The notes beneath the pieces were generated by a model that made no database searches, was not told the origin of the DNA, and worked only from the letters and a program-made list of their open reading frames with translations. Below, piece after piece: positions 33,400 through 43,589 of a stretch of DNA of 64,000 nt. The stretch's first letter is position 1. Each line of letters opens with the position of its first letter. Source of the DNA: Molanna angustata (Eukaryota; Arthropoda; Insecta; Trichoptera; Molannidae); the NCBI GenBank assembly GCA_963576475.1, contig OY754981.1:26760132-26824131 (forward strand), written 5' to 3'. Position numbers and translations under genes: made by a program.

Positions 33400-33640
33400 C
33401 CTAATTATGACACATAGGATAGAAGTAAGAGACGACCCAATGCTCCATTGCAGGAAGAACCCTCAGAGACTGCATAAAAAATGAGACGAGGTTATGCTTA
33501 ACAAGATGGGGACGTAACAAACGACGCTTCTGGAGAGACCATGTTGAACTCATGGGCGACAGTAGAATTGTCAAAATTGTAAAGATAGAAACACCTAACA
33601 ACAGAAGACTACCCGCATGACCTGCGAAGATGTGTAAGGA
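33400..33640 (+). pseudogene. LINE reverse-transcriptase tail scrap
   Basis: Plus strand reads RLCLTRWGRNKRRFWRDHVE, LMGDSRIVKIVKIETPNNRR and LPA before a stop. The W..HV..M...R+.KI pattern followed by a basic GRP-like segment resembles the region after the reverse transcriptase in non-LTR elements, but no second copy exists here to confirm it. Confidence 0.45.
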
Positions 33641-34139
33641 CACTTTCCATATTAGTCCATCTTCACAAACAGGTCAAATGACCTTATACACATGAAGAAA
33701 TACTTATTATCTAGAATTTTGCTTAGTAAATGATACACTGATCAAGCAAGAATAATTTGCACGCATTAGATATATTTTTAAGTCAATTTATTGCGGAAGT
33801 CAAATGAAAATAAATTGTACCCATAACATGAAGATAATTGAAGATTTTTATTTTATATACCTATATATTTTGACCTTGACTATCAATAGAAATCATTGCG
33901 CCTTAAAAAATTGAATGTCTTTAACCGCTGACGATAATTATTTATCTCTTGATCGGCGATTAATCAACAATCTCAATTCAGTTGCGTAATATAATCCATC
34001 CACCATCGTTGACGGTTGCATAAATTATTTGAAAAAAAAAATGTAATACTATCCGTTGCGTAATATTTTTTGCGAGCTTTTAACATCAGGCAGCACAAGT
34101 CTTTATGGTTGATCAATGAGCAATAATAAATTATCTTTA
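33641..34139. other. No gene seen
   Basis: AT-rich, nothing recognised. Confidence 0.5.
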
Positions 34140-34666
34140 TCTTAATATATAAAAATCTCGTGTCACAATGTTCGTACACGCTAATCTCCGAAACCGCCCA
34201 ACCGATTTGTTTAGTTGGTTCTACATAGATTGAAAGATAGGTCAGTTTTGGACCATATAGATATTGATTTTATCGGAAAAATGAGATTTTTTCGAAAAAA
34301 ATGAGATATATGTAGGAAAAAAGGGTCGCAATTAAATTTTAAGTTGTATAATCTTTCAATAGATAGCGGTAAGAAACTCTATTGAAATCTATCTGTATAT
34401 ACCATATAAAAATGTACGGAAAAAATGGTAAATTCCTACGTCCACCACCACCGCTCTGTTATGTTGAATGTAATCCATCCCTTCGAATCCGTAAGTGAGA
34501 GACGAAAAATGCATAGCACGAAGGGTAGCTCATGGAGTACTTCATAGTGCAAATAGAGCAATCAAAGAATGTGACTAGAAACATATATATTTGTAGAATA
34601 CATACAATAAGGTGGTCTACATCTATGGCGGCATGTGGCAGAACAACGTCTGCTCGGGCCCACTAG
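34140..34666 (+). mobile_element. Complete non-autonomous Helitron
   Basis: Begins TCTTAATATATAAAAATCTC directly after A (34139) and ends CACTAG directly before T (34667), which is the Helitron rule of insertion between A and T without duplication. About 11 bases before CTAG is a hairpin: GGCAGA, loop ACAACG, TCTGCT. Length is 527 bp; there is no Rep/helicase coding region, so it depends on an autonomous partner. Internal words AACCGATTT and TTGAAAGATAGGTCAG are shared with the truncated copy at 29256, and the 3' end with the remnant at 1417. Confidence 0.88.
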
Positions 34667-35040
34667 TACTTCTGTACGTGTGTATGTCACTGAACTCCTC
34701 CTAAATGGCTGTACCGATTTTGATTTTTTTTTCTATTACATTTTTTTTGCCCTTGAAAATGAATATGTCCTTGTTAAATAAGTACATATACATCTTCCTA
34801 CGTGCAAGCAGGTAAGCGAACATTGAGAGTTGGCCCACCACCACCCAGACTCGCTTTAGGAGATGAAGTCTCCTATTCGAGTCCACTGAATACGCCAGCA
34901 AAAGGCGCACTTAAAAAGTGTGCCGCGTATAGGTGCGTGAGGGTGACCTTTAGGTTGCTCAAGAGCAGCCCGCAGGTCACACGAGATCAGTTTACACACA
35001 CACCAAGATCAGTTTACCCTCAAAGCCCCACAATTATTAT
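34667..35040. other. Composite of short element pieces, GC-rich centre
   Basis: 34667-34725 (CTGAACTCCTCCTAAATGGC ... ACCGATTTTGAT) resembles the start of another Lepidopteran repeat. 34755-34805 matches, inverted, the tail of SINE-2 (TTGTTAAATAAGTACATATA, CATCTTCCTACG). 34806-34990 is GC-rich, unlike its surroundings, and I cannot identify it; it contains the hairpin GAGATGAAGTCTC and two GATCAGTTTAC words. Confidence 0.5.
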
Positions 35041-35457
35041 TTTTTTTTTCGTTTATTACCCCAATTTATAAAAAAAATACAACAACGGAATACAATAAGA
35101 GTTACAACGAATATCATACAAGGAACAATCCACAACAGCAAATAAACAAGAAGTTAGTTCGGCCTCTGTGCAGCAGATTCGCATGCACGGAGGAATCAAC
35201 AGTAAACAATGTAAATAACTAGAGGTAAATCAACAATAGTAAATAGACATGTAGTACAATAAGAGCAACCGATCAAAAGAAAACTCAACAAATAGAAACA
35301 GAAGAAATGAATAGATGTGTCAAAATAGATTAAATGAGACTCACACACAGTCAAAGCGCAGACAGATGCAGGGTCAGAGGGCAAACATACGGACACCACT
35401 ACGTCCCATGGAGGGACAGACAACACAAGCACACTTGAGTTTCGCTCCGATCCACGT

Positions 35458-36566
35458 TCACAACTGGGAAAGGAAAGACTCCTCGGAAGGCTCCACGCCA
35501 ACTCCTCTAAGCAATTCCCACCTCTCTTTCCAACTATGCACGAATTCCCGGAAAGCCGCAAAGCTTTGACGGGAACGCAGAAACTCCGTCATGCTTACCG
35601 GTCTAGATGTATTCATCAACGCATTTAGCATCCTATCTCTCTCCAAACTGAGACACTCGCAATACCACAGGATATGCATCACATCCTGGGCCCCACCACC
35701 ACAAACACACCACGGGTCCTCGGCCAGGCCAAACTGGAAAAGCTTGGCTTTAAACTCTCCGTGACCCGTGACCATCTGAACAACGGCTGGGTCCAGTATA
35801 AGATGCCCCATACTGAGGCGATCAGTCACATCGGGCAGAAAGAGGTGGGTCAGTCGACCCTCCGGTGACCTGTCCCACCTCTCCTGCCAGACCTGCAAAG
35901 ATCTAGCTCTACACGCAGCCATACGCTCACGGAAATCCCCGCTACTAGCAAAAATGTCGACGCGCTGACCCAAATGGACGGCGGAGAGACCCCTCCTAAG
36001 ATGACCCTTAACGGCCGCCTCCCTGATCTCTAGATCAGCAGGCAGCATACCAGCTAAGACAGGCAGAGCATCAGTCGACACGGTCTTATATGCACCAGTT
36101 ACAGCAATAAGCGGAACCCTCTGACCACTCAGAATACGCAGGCTCACCACACCTGCATCCAAACGATGCGCCCATACCCTGGCCGCATAAGTAACCTGGG
36201 GGGCAAGTCTTGTTCGACCGGCAAAATCAAAACCCCAGTGATTACCCATACCATGGATATAATTATCATATGGAGTTCTATGACATCTAAATATATTGTA
36301 GAACTCCATATAATAATTATATCCATGATATGGGTAATCACTGGGGTTTTGATTTCGCCGGTCGAACCATACTTGCCCCCCTGAGCAACGTACGTTGCCC
36401 GGTAAACCCTAGCGACCTCAGTGGAGGCCATACCCCAATCACACGCACTTATTCTTCGCAATTTCATGAAGAGGTTCTTACCCCTCGTCGAGACATGCCT
36501 GACATGCTCCATGAAGTTACCCGAGCGGTCAACTATGACCCCCAAATATCTAGTGTGCCCAGGTAA
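35458..36566 (-). pseudogene. R1-type ORF2 C-terminal fragment, split by insertion
   Basis: Upstream piece (36566-36384) reads RLPGHTRYLGVIVDRSGNFM, LFMKLRRISACDWGM and VARVYRATYVAQ. Downstream (36195-35458) it continues VTYAARVWAHRL, LIAVTGAYKTVSTDALPVLA, LPADLEIREAA and the zinc knuckle CVCGGGAQDVMHILWYC (C-x1-C-x8-H-x4-C), ending at SFLSQL. The YLGVIVD block, the TGAYKTVST block and a C-terminal CCHC knuckle are the signature of R1-clade ORF2 downstream of the reverse transcriptase catalytic core. The catalytic YADD region is missing. Apart from the inserted MITE the frame has no stops, so the element was fairly young when the MITE arrived. Confidence 0.88.
36199..36380. mobile_element. 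182-bp palindromic MITE inside R1, CTG target duplication
   Basis: Arms 36199-36280 and 36299-36380 are near-perfect inverted repeats (82 bp each, few mismatches) around an 18-base loop; ends are GGGGGCAAG and CTTGCCCCC. CTG flanks both sides (36196-36198 and 36381-36383), a 3-bp duplication. Removing the element and one CTG restores the R1 reading frame exactly. There is no coding capacity. A 3-bp duplication excludes piggyBac (TTAA) and Tc1 (TA); the superfamily is undetermined. Mirror-image open frames across it are artefacts. Confidence 0.9.
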
Positions 36567-36639
36567 GCGAACAGTAAAAAAAAATAATAATAAGTAGTCA
36601 GTATTTGTAAAAACACGCATTTTGTATGTGCCATTTTAA

Positions 36640-36856
36640 ACTTGTATCACAGTTGGTAAGCCTTTTGGTTTCTGTGCGGGCATCCTGGGTTAGATTTCCA
36701 GCAGAAGAGAAATTTATTTAAATTTATTTCTCACGCAAATATTGCTTCTCTGGGCTGGAAACACTGGTTAGTTGGAAGAAATTGCCATACGGCAATAAAC
36801 TCGCTACTTGCGCAGGGTGCAAGGAAGTGTTCATTATTATTATTATTATTACTACA
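36640..36856 (+). mobile_element. SINE-3 copy
   Basis: CACAGTTGGTAAGCC (A-box-like), TCTGTGCGGGCATCCTGGG (B-box region GGGTTAGATTTCC), GCTTCTCTGGGCTGGAAACA, CTGGTTAG, GAAATTGCCATACGGCAATA, AACTCGCTACTTGCGCAGGG, TGCAAGGAAGTG and an (ATT)n tail. Collinear with 61565-61765. Confidence 0.85.
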
Positions 36857-38845
36857 GACATTTCACTAAATCTTATTTATTACACGCTCTTGAATATAGT
36901 TAACGACACCAATACAAGTTATTCTTAAGTAGATTTGTTTATGCATAAGTTTTGAACATTGAATTGTCTTGTTCATGAGAATTCAATGTTCATGTCACGT
37001 GATATCTCACGGTGAGAATGAATGTGACTCAAACCAAAGTTTAGGCAATTCGAGTTATATACATAAATCGACTTTAAAAACCATAAATTTCCCCCTAAAA
37101 ATAAAAAAAGTCCCTTCTCCGTTAAATTCTTTAACCTAAATATCACAATTTCTTTTTAATTTTTAGATAGTAAATGTTGTTTTTTAAGACGATTTATGTA
37201 TTTTAATTCATTTTTCTATATTATGGATTAAGTCACATTGATTCTCACGGTGCGAATTAAGTAAAAAGCATTATTCATTTATTTTTAAACTGTATTGTAA
37301 AAAAAACTTTTATCAAACGGTATTTTTGGTTTTAAATAAATATTTTTACTCAGTGCAGAAATGACAAAATAAGCATGTTGGGCCATTACCTTACGCCAGT
37401 GAAGATGATATCCAGTAAAAAGCCTCATGCTCTCGACACCATAAGGACGAAGAAGACAAAGGTGATGGATAGACTTTGTCATAGATCAATTTTGCTATTG
37501 GATTGGAAAACAAAGACGAGAATTGATGAAGATCCAGGGCTTTTGGGCTTGTAATGGTGACGATTTCAGCAAAAAGTAATAAGATCCATATTGTTGGACG
37601 AGAGAAGTGAAATTACACCTACCTGGTGGCGACACCCATTCTAACTTCTATATCATAACACTATATTACACCACTTCCAAACACGGTTTGGGTATTATAT
37701 GAACAGGTGCGTAGTTTTAGTTGATTTCGATACAAGACGAAACATCCATGAAATATGTATATGTCTTGTATCGAAGCTATTGAACTGCAACATCCAGTGA
37801 GACGTACACGGCGAGTTGTAGACGATTATGATAACTACCGACTTCTGTAGGTAGCAATACTTTTTGGGAGATGAATTGATTGGAAGTGTTGCCTCATTTA
37901 CCGAAGACATATATAATCACTATGAAATGTTTGTCTAGCGAAACATATCTAAACTCAAATCATTCCAAAATCTTCAATAAAAATGCAATTCAAATTGAGA
38001 CCTCACAATTCAGTATTGTGTTTAGAATTATACGATACCTACCAGTAAAGTATCATTTTGGTATCTACATATATGTCTTGCATAATATAACAATTAGATA
38101 TTAACATTTTGACGTCTTAAATTCTAGACTTAGTAATAAATCAAGTTCAATTCAAAAAAGATTACTTGTAAGTTTTTTTATGACATAATGTAGTGGTTAG
38201 AGCCTCCCACGCGATCATCGAGTTAATTCGCTATCGACAAAATAGTTCTTAACGAAGACATTGTTATAAGATCGTTAGTCATGGCTTGTATACATTACAT
38301 ATAGGCTTGTATCTTGTTCCAGATCAATCCTTTCGTTTTCAAATGTTCCATAAATAATTTCAAATGTAGTTTTGCCATATTAAGATGGGCGTAGTTTGTG
38401 GCGTAGATCCATTGATTTGAAGTATGTATGTATATTAAAATACTTCTCAATTACACGGACTCACAAGATTTGCTTTACATTATTTATTATCTCTCAAACA
38501 TTATAAAGTAATTTCAGATTTTATTTTAATTTTAAAAAAATAAGTAGTATAGCAATACTATTTATATAAATAATGCTTACAATAAAATTATAATAAAGAG
38601 AATAAAATCACGTTACTAAGTGCGACAGTAAAAAAATATAGAAAAAAATTAAGTGCTAAATTTATAAATAATATCTACCTAACTCATTTCTCAGTAAATA
38701 CGGCAAAAATTTGAATTGAATTCAGCAATCGTTTAACATCTTCCTTCTTGTGAAAGATCTATATATTCGATTCGACACATGTAGTTTTAATACACCTGTC
38801 GATGGGAGGAGTGCTCTCCTGAAACTAGTAGTATTTAATTTTAAC
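36857..38845. other. No gene seen; one hairpin
   Basis: A hairpin with 13-bp perfect arms (TTCGATACAAGAC at 37726-37738, GTCTTGTATCGAA at 37763-37775) and a 24-base loop stands out. It has the size of a small RNA precursor, but nothing else supports that. The rest is AT-rich. Confidence 0.45.
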
Positions 38846-39118
38846 TCACCAAGTGGTATTTAGCAAAGTATTTGCACCATTATGATTCAGTTTCCTATGA
38901 CGTGGATTCCCAGTTGTCCTTCTACCTTTTGGCAGATCTTCAACATCATATGACAGGAAGTTTGGTTGTGTCAATTTTTTGAAAATGACTGTACCAGTCC
39001 CTTCTTCATAGTCTTTCACTCTAATGATGTCCTCAAACTTATATACTTATATCTTTTACTGGAGTATTTCTCGTGCAATCTCATAAGAGTTTTCCTGCTA
39101 TCATCTTCACAGTTTTAC
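38846..39118 (-). pseudogene. Decayed protein-coding fragment of unknown family
   Basis: On the minus strand, CEDDSRKTLMRLHEKYSSKR leads, after a one-base shift near 39040, into FEDIIRVKDYEEGTGTVIFK, KLTQPNFLSYDVEDLPKGRR and TTGNPRHRKLNHNGANTLL, ending NTTW and a stop. The sequence is polar, low in AT-type residues and clearly protein-like across about 90 codons while the other frames are full of stops. I do not recognise the family. It lies directly downstream of the LINE-D tail on the same strand, so it may belong to an element into or beside which LINE-D inserted. A host exon is less likely, given the frameshift. Confidence 0.55.
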
Positions 39119-39124
39119 TTATTT

Positions 39125-39530
39125 TAGTTACTTTTCGTGTAGCCCCGGTACAGGCATCCTCTTAACCCATATTGGAAGCATCCAAGATTTACAGCCTTGG
39201 TTCCAGTTTTGTCAGACAGTCCACCGCTATCGTTACCGTTAAATTCCTGAGCTGGCAGTCCTGCAACATATGCTTTACTGTCTGCTCGGCCCTATATTCA
39301 TAATCTGGATTCTCTCTCTTTCCCCATCTTCAGAGTAAATAATAACAACAGCCTTGCTCCGTTCTTACCCTGTTTTTCTGCACCCATGTTCTACGTGGCA
39401 GGTTGAACCCAGGTACTTGGATTGTTGGGTCCACTATATGGTGATTTTTCATTATGTTTGCGTTGTTCCATCTTTCTTTCCAAGTTGATTCAATACTGAA
39501 ATCCTCTGCCTCGACTGACCCAAGTCAAAG
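39125..39530 (-). pseudogene. LINE-D reverse transcriptase C-terminus, decayed
   Basis: Minus strand reads FSIESTWKERWNNANIMKN, HHIVDPTIQVPGFNLPRRTW, QKNRVRTEQGCC, then after a stop AEQTVKHMLQDCQLRNL and CLTKLEPRL. The VPGF.LPRR.W..LNR.RT block, followed by a degenerate cysteine-histidine region (TVKHMLQDC), is characteristic of the C-terminus of one group of insect non-LTR polyproteins. The first cysteines of the zinc knuckle are lost. The end matches 30865-30955. Confidence 0.75.
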
Positions 39531-39534
39531 TCAT

Positions 39535-40385
39535 TATTTCAATTGTATAATTACAATTATAAATACCGTAAAATAACGAACTTCTTCTTGTTCTGATAGT
39601 TCTATTGAGTTTTATGAAATGTATATTTTTTATATTTCCTACCGTGACTTTTTCAAGTAAAATATTAGAGAAAATACAATCAGGTTCAACGTTCACCGAT
39701 ATTGAAAAATTTCAAGAATTTTATATTTATTGCCGAATAGTTTCATACTACGCATAAATACAATTTTAATTTCATCCAATGATGGTTTGAAAATATTTGA
39801 AAAACACGCACAGTCATTACCCGAACACATTTGGAAGCATTCAAATTAACGATCAATTTTAAATACGCCATTAAATAAGCAATCGAAATGATAATTAATT
39901 TGATTACTTAATCTTAACTTCCAAACTTAATGGAGTTTTGCCGATAGTTTGGAGGAAATTTTCGAATGTTTTAATCGTTTGTATTTTATTACAATTTTAA
40001 AAAGATAGCCAAAGAATCGACATCGTCCAATAGATATATTTCAGGTGAAGAAATTGAAGACTGCATTCTTGAAGATGAAGGTAATTACAATACATTTTTT
40101 TATGAAACTCTCTAAGAATTTACGTAACATATTTGCATTTACATTACATTAATATGTGATTACATAAATGCATATGAATTTACATTAAAATGGTGATTTT
40201 TTCCTCAGTAACAATATTTAGTTATTAATTCTGAATAAACGGTAATGTAACAGTAAATTAAGAAATATCTGGCTAATTCATCAAGCAAATTTATAATTTC
40301 AGAAAAACTTAATTATTTAATCAAGTCAATATTCTATAGAGTAATTTAATATAAAGGAGAATAACCATGTCTAGGACTCTCATTA
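39535..40385. other. No gene; short exon-like frame noted
   Basis: A plus-strand frame open from about 39972 to 40114 contains KKIAKESTSSNRYISGEEIE and DCILEDEG. The inner part (40054-40081) is bounded by TTTCAG and GGTAATT, like a splice acceptor and donor. It could be a small exon or the start of a transposase-like acidic leader; the evidence is too thin to call. Confidence 0.3.
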
Positions 40386-40399
40386 TCAATAAACCACAA

Positions 40400-40646
40400 G
40401 CAGTAAAAAAAAAATAAACCATCCCATATCAAAAACATCGTGCATTTTTAAGAATTCGGAGCTCTTTGAAGCTCCATGACATACTACCATTATTACTCCA
40501 TAAACGATTATGAATATGAGAGAATAGCCTTTGGCAGTACAGCATAAGATACCTATATGTAGACAGACCTGGAAGATAGCCAGTAGTCCACCAGACAGCA
40601 CTCCTGTCATATTTGACCACAAATTAACACTGAATAACATCAACAA
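40400..40646 (-). pseudogene. Possible decayed DD34E (mariner-like) transposase scrap
   Basis: One minus-strand frame reads VWWTTGYLPGLSTYRY ... HNRLWSNNGSMSWSFKEL. The spacing of W, G.P, NR.W, NNG and SW recalls the WFQQDGAPAH ... RWIG..GP..WP block of mariner-type transposases. Key residues such as the catalytic aspartate are not visible. The overlapping frame is also open for 86 codons and looks like two membrane segments (AIFQVCLHIGILCC, IFIIVYGVIMVVC), so a membrane-protein exon cannot be excluded. Low confidence either way. Confidence 0.25.
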
Positions 40647-40785
40647 GATTTAAATTTTCATAATAACGTAAAATTTTCAGTGTGTACAAACGTGATACTT
40701 CATTTCTCAATACTGAACTACGCTTTTATCGGCTTTCATAATAAAATATTATACGAATTAAACACAAAAAAAATAAATTTATTAC

Positions 40786-40945
40786 TAAAGGAGGGGAGTC
40801 GATAAAAATGCATAATTGGTGAACGTTGCGTAAGTTATCATGTAAACCAGCCGATGACAGGTCGTAAGACCTGTAGATGCCTGATTTTTTTTTTTAAATA
40901 AATATTATTCCCGCTACGTATCTATTGAGATATTAATATATCAAG
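40786..40945 (+). repeat. Repeat E, partial core
   Basis: GCATAATTGGTGAACGTTGCG, CAGCCGATGACAGGTCGTAA, CTGTAGATGCCTG and, at 40922, TCTATTGAGATATTAATATA match the second half of the forward core at 25401-25764. Confidence 0.75.
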
Positions 40946-41284
40946 AAAAAAAATAAAGATTTCGTTACGAAAAGATAAAAAAATGTCCATAAATCCAAAC
41001 AAAATACCATCGAATACATGAAATATATTTCTTGAATTAAAAAACAAGTAACAGGAAGTTATTAAAACTTTATTGACAAACTTTTCAATAACTTTATTTT
41101 TTTAAATAAATAATTGTTTATAATAATTCTGTTTTTTTTTCTCGTGTAGTTTGAAGTACCTACAGTATTACATTTAGGAAAAAATAAGCATTTGTAATTT
41201 AAATCAAACATTTTATGATCGCATATAATATACGCAACCATTATATTTAATACCTAGCGAGAGTTATATTTATGAAAATTTTAT

Positions 41285-41900
41285 ACCTCAATAGAGGAAG
41301 TTGGAATATATTATAATAATATTCGAGAATCGGGAAATTAGATTGACTCTTAAAATACGTACGCGTATACTCACGTAAATTCCCATTCCTAATCAAAATC
41401 TCAAATTATCTGTGGACGAAATAGATTTGAACCCAAATCCGCTGGATTCACACTCTCAAGTCTAATATTATTTCTCCAGTCATAAATTCTTCAGTATTAC
41501 GACATGCATCTAATTATATTTCATCTAAAAAACAATATTTAGTGTTTGCGAGTTCAACGAACGAAAAGATTACAGCGCCATTGAAAACTTTACAAATATA
41601 AAATATAATAGTTTGAAACGCATTCTGCTACAAAAATATTTTAACATACTTTTACTGTACCGTTTTAATTTTACTTTCGCGGTCGCTTTTTCAAAATAAA
41701 CTACTTAACCCCTTTGCACTTTCAAATTATTATTATTTAAACATTTTACGTGTTTTTCTAAGCCAAATACGATCTGTGCAAAGTAATAAAAAATTCGTTT
41801 TAAAGAAAAATATATTGCTTTTATCATTAACGTGATGACTGTATGCGCTTGCGCAACGTTTATCAGTTGTTCCTTTCAAAGCATTATCTCAGCGATTCGA
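41285..41900 (-). repeat. Repeat E, inverted core split by about 470 bp
   Basis: 41285-41345 (CTCAATAGAGGAAGTTGGAATA ... AATCGGGAAAT, abridged) matches the start of the inverted core, and 41826-41900 (CGTGATGACTGTATGCGCTTGCGCAACGTT, abridged) its continuation. About 470 bp of unrelated DNA separates the two and may be an insertion. No terminal structure was identified for it. Confidence 0.55.
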
Positions 41901-42332
41901 TTTTTTTTGTAAAAACATAATCGGAATGTGTTAATGCTAATAAATTCGCCATTTGTCCAATACATAATGAAGTATTAATTAGAAAAATTATAAAAAGTAA
42001 ATAAAAAAGTGGTTTGATTCTACATTTTAATATACCTAATTTTGTCATAGTTGCGACGGAAAGGTCCGATGCTATAGAGGTTTCGCTGATACCGTGCAAT
42101 TGTTAGCGGTATATCACCTATAGTACTAGCATTTCTGCTTAATTTATAAGGATCTACAATATGTATTTATTATATTATTAATAAAAATAAATATTTTTTT
42201 CGTCCTAAGAGGACATTATCAAGACTATCCGTCGAAAATTATGTATTTTGTCTTTGTAGGAGGTAATAGCTATCGAGGAAGTTCAATAAATATGTACTTA
42301 CAATCAAAACATATTATTTTAACTTTTTTATT
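41901..42332. other. No gene seen
   Basis: AT-rich, nothing recognised. Confidence 0.45.
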
Positions 42333-42491
42333 ATATTTCCTTATTAAACAAGTGCATATAGATCTTCCTACATTCCCTAAATTAAGCATAAATGCTTGTG
42401 CTATAGGTGAACGAAATCGGTCGAGGCAGGATTCGAACTCGCGACCACTAGATTACTAGCCCAGCGCGCAAACCGCTCTGCCATCGACCCA
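42333..42491 (-). mobile_element. SINE-2 (tRNA-Thr-like head)
   Basis: Minus strand: GGGTCGATGGCAGAGCGGTT, TGGTCGCGAGTTCGAATCCT, CCTCGACCGATTTCGTTCAC, CTATAGCACAAGCATTTATG, then ACTTGTTTAATAAGG. Collinear with the copies at 54981 and 57181. It abuts the tail of a SINE-1 copy at 42492. Confidence 0.88.
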
Positions 42492-42690
42492 TCTGTATTT
42501 TATTTTGTTTTGTATTGCTTCACGCGTAACTAACAGATACCTACTGCTACTATGTCAAATATTTATTTAACGTACACTCAATAACAAGTTGCCACATTCT
42601 GGAGACTTATGATATTTATCGTCTCACAGATCCAGACTGAAAACACAATAAATTATAAAATGCGTCTCCATCGGGAATCGAACCCGGGCT
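42492..42690 (-). mobile_element. SINE-1 copy, head-truncated
   Basis: Minus strand from the B-box (CCCGGGTTCGATTCCCGATGG) through GGAGACGC, CAGTCTGGATCTGTGAGACG, CAACTTGTTATTGAGTG and GTATCTGTTAGTTACGCG to an AT-rich tail. The A-box part is missing. Confidence 0.85.
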
Positions 42691-43207
42691 CAATCAAATA
42701 ATTAAAATATTGATAATATCGAGAGTCTTCACTAGTCCATATGCTGGTAACTCATTTTGTGTATATATAGGTATTATGGGTTTGAGTTTTTGACTTTGTG
42801 TATATATATTGTGATTTGTTTAATACGAAATAAATCTACGAATACTATGATTTTTTTTTTGGTAACCAGCTTCGTGTGGGGGTTAAAAGTGTAAATGTCA
42901 AAAGCTGTGAGTGTATATTGGTATGTATGTAATATAAAGAGTGTAATCCCAGCATCCCACACAAAAGCGACAAATGAAAGAAAGTTATTGTACATCTTTA
43001 TCTTTATCTCAGTCAAGACGATGATGATGTCTCTCAGTTGATTCTAATTCAAATACACACTCTTGTCAATTATTAAATTCACAGACAGAAAACAACGATT
43101 TTTTCAAAAACTCTGCCAACTATAATTTTATAGTACTTATATAGTCGTCTTGACAACCAACGTATAGAATATAGCAAAAAATTGGAAAAATCGAAATCAT
43201 TTTACTG
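42691..43207. other. No gene seen
   Basis: AT-rich with GTGTATATATA words; nothing recognised. Confidence 0.45.
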
Positions 43208-43214
43208 TTATAAG

Positions 43215-43251
43215 CAAAGACCTTATAATAATGTAGTATATAAGGTCTTTG
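43215..43251. mobile_element. Miniature 37-bp hairpin, second copy
   Basis: CAAAGACCTTATA (43215-43227) and TATAAGGTCTTTG (43239-43251) are perfect 13-bp arms around an 11-base loop. TTATAAG flanks both sides within an 8-base window (7 of 8 identical). Ends are identical to the 35-bp unit at 12719-12753. Confidence 0.65.
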
Positions 43252-43260
43252 ATTATAAGC

Positions 43261-43589
43261 AAGTATTGTTTCATTATTATAAGTGGTATGGATAAACTTG
43301 ATAAAATATCCTTAGTTAAAACTATATTAAAAAAAAATATTGCAGTTATTAAAAAAAATGTTACGTTTATAAGTAGTAATTAAATCAAAACCATGTATCA
43401 CATCTTATTTTAATACTGTAACTTAAGGAATGTTGCATGTACTTGACCTTTTTGTATGGGAAACTCTCTGATAGCCTTTAGGCTAGTGAGATCCCAATTA
43501 TTATTATGTGAAAATTTTCTGAATATAAATATATAAAATAATTAAAATAAATAAATAAAATAAAATATATAAAATAAACAAAATAAAGG
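43261..43589. other. No gene seen
   Basis: AT-rich; ends in AAATAAATAAAATAAAATA repeats that may be a retroposon tail. Confidence 0.4.

Larger units (their letters stand above)
35041..36566 (-). mobile_element. R1-clade non-LTR retrotransposon, 5'-truncated, carrying a MITE
   Basis: Minus-strand element whose 3' end has AATAAA (35052-35057) followed by poly(A). The 3' untranslated part is 35050-35457 and the coding part 35458-36566, interrupted by the element at 36199-36380. Coding similarity stops sharply at about 36566 next to poly(A)/AAT DNA, as expected for 5' truncation. R1 itself lives in 28S rDNA; no rDNA is present here, so this is either a non-rDNA member of the clade or an off-target copy. 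GC content is higher than in the flanks. No clear target duplication. Confidence 0.85.

Noticed and set aside
36166..36566. Plus-strand frames mirroring the R1 fragment and MITE
   Set aside because: They are complements of the palindrome and of the R1 coding strand.
37726..37775. MicroRNA precursor
   Set aside because: The stem is only 13 bp with a 24-base loop; no further pairing or conservation evidence.
40386..40646. 86-codon membrane-protein-like exon on the minus strand
   Set aside because: The overlapping frame of the same strand is also open and recalls a transposase block; there is no good splice donor and no neighbouring exon. Kept only as a low-confidence transposase scrap.
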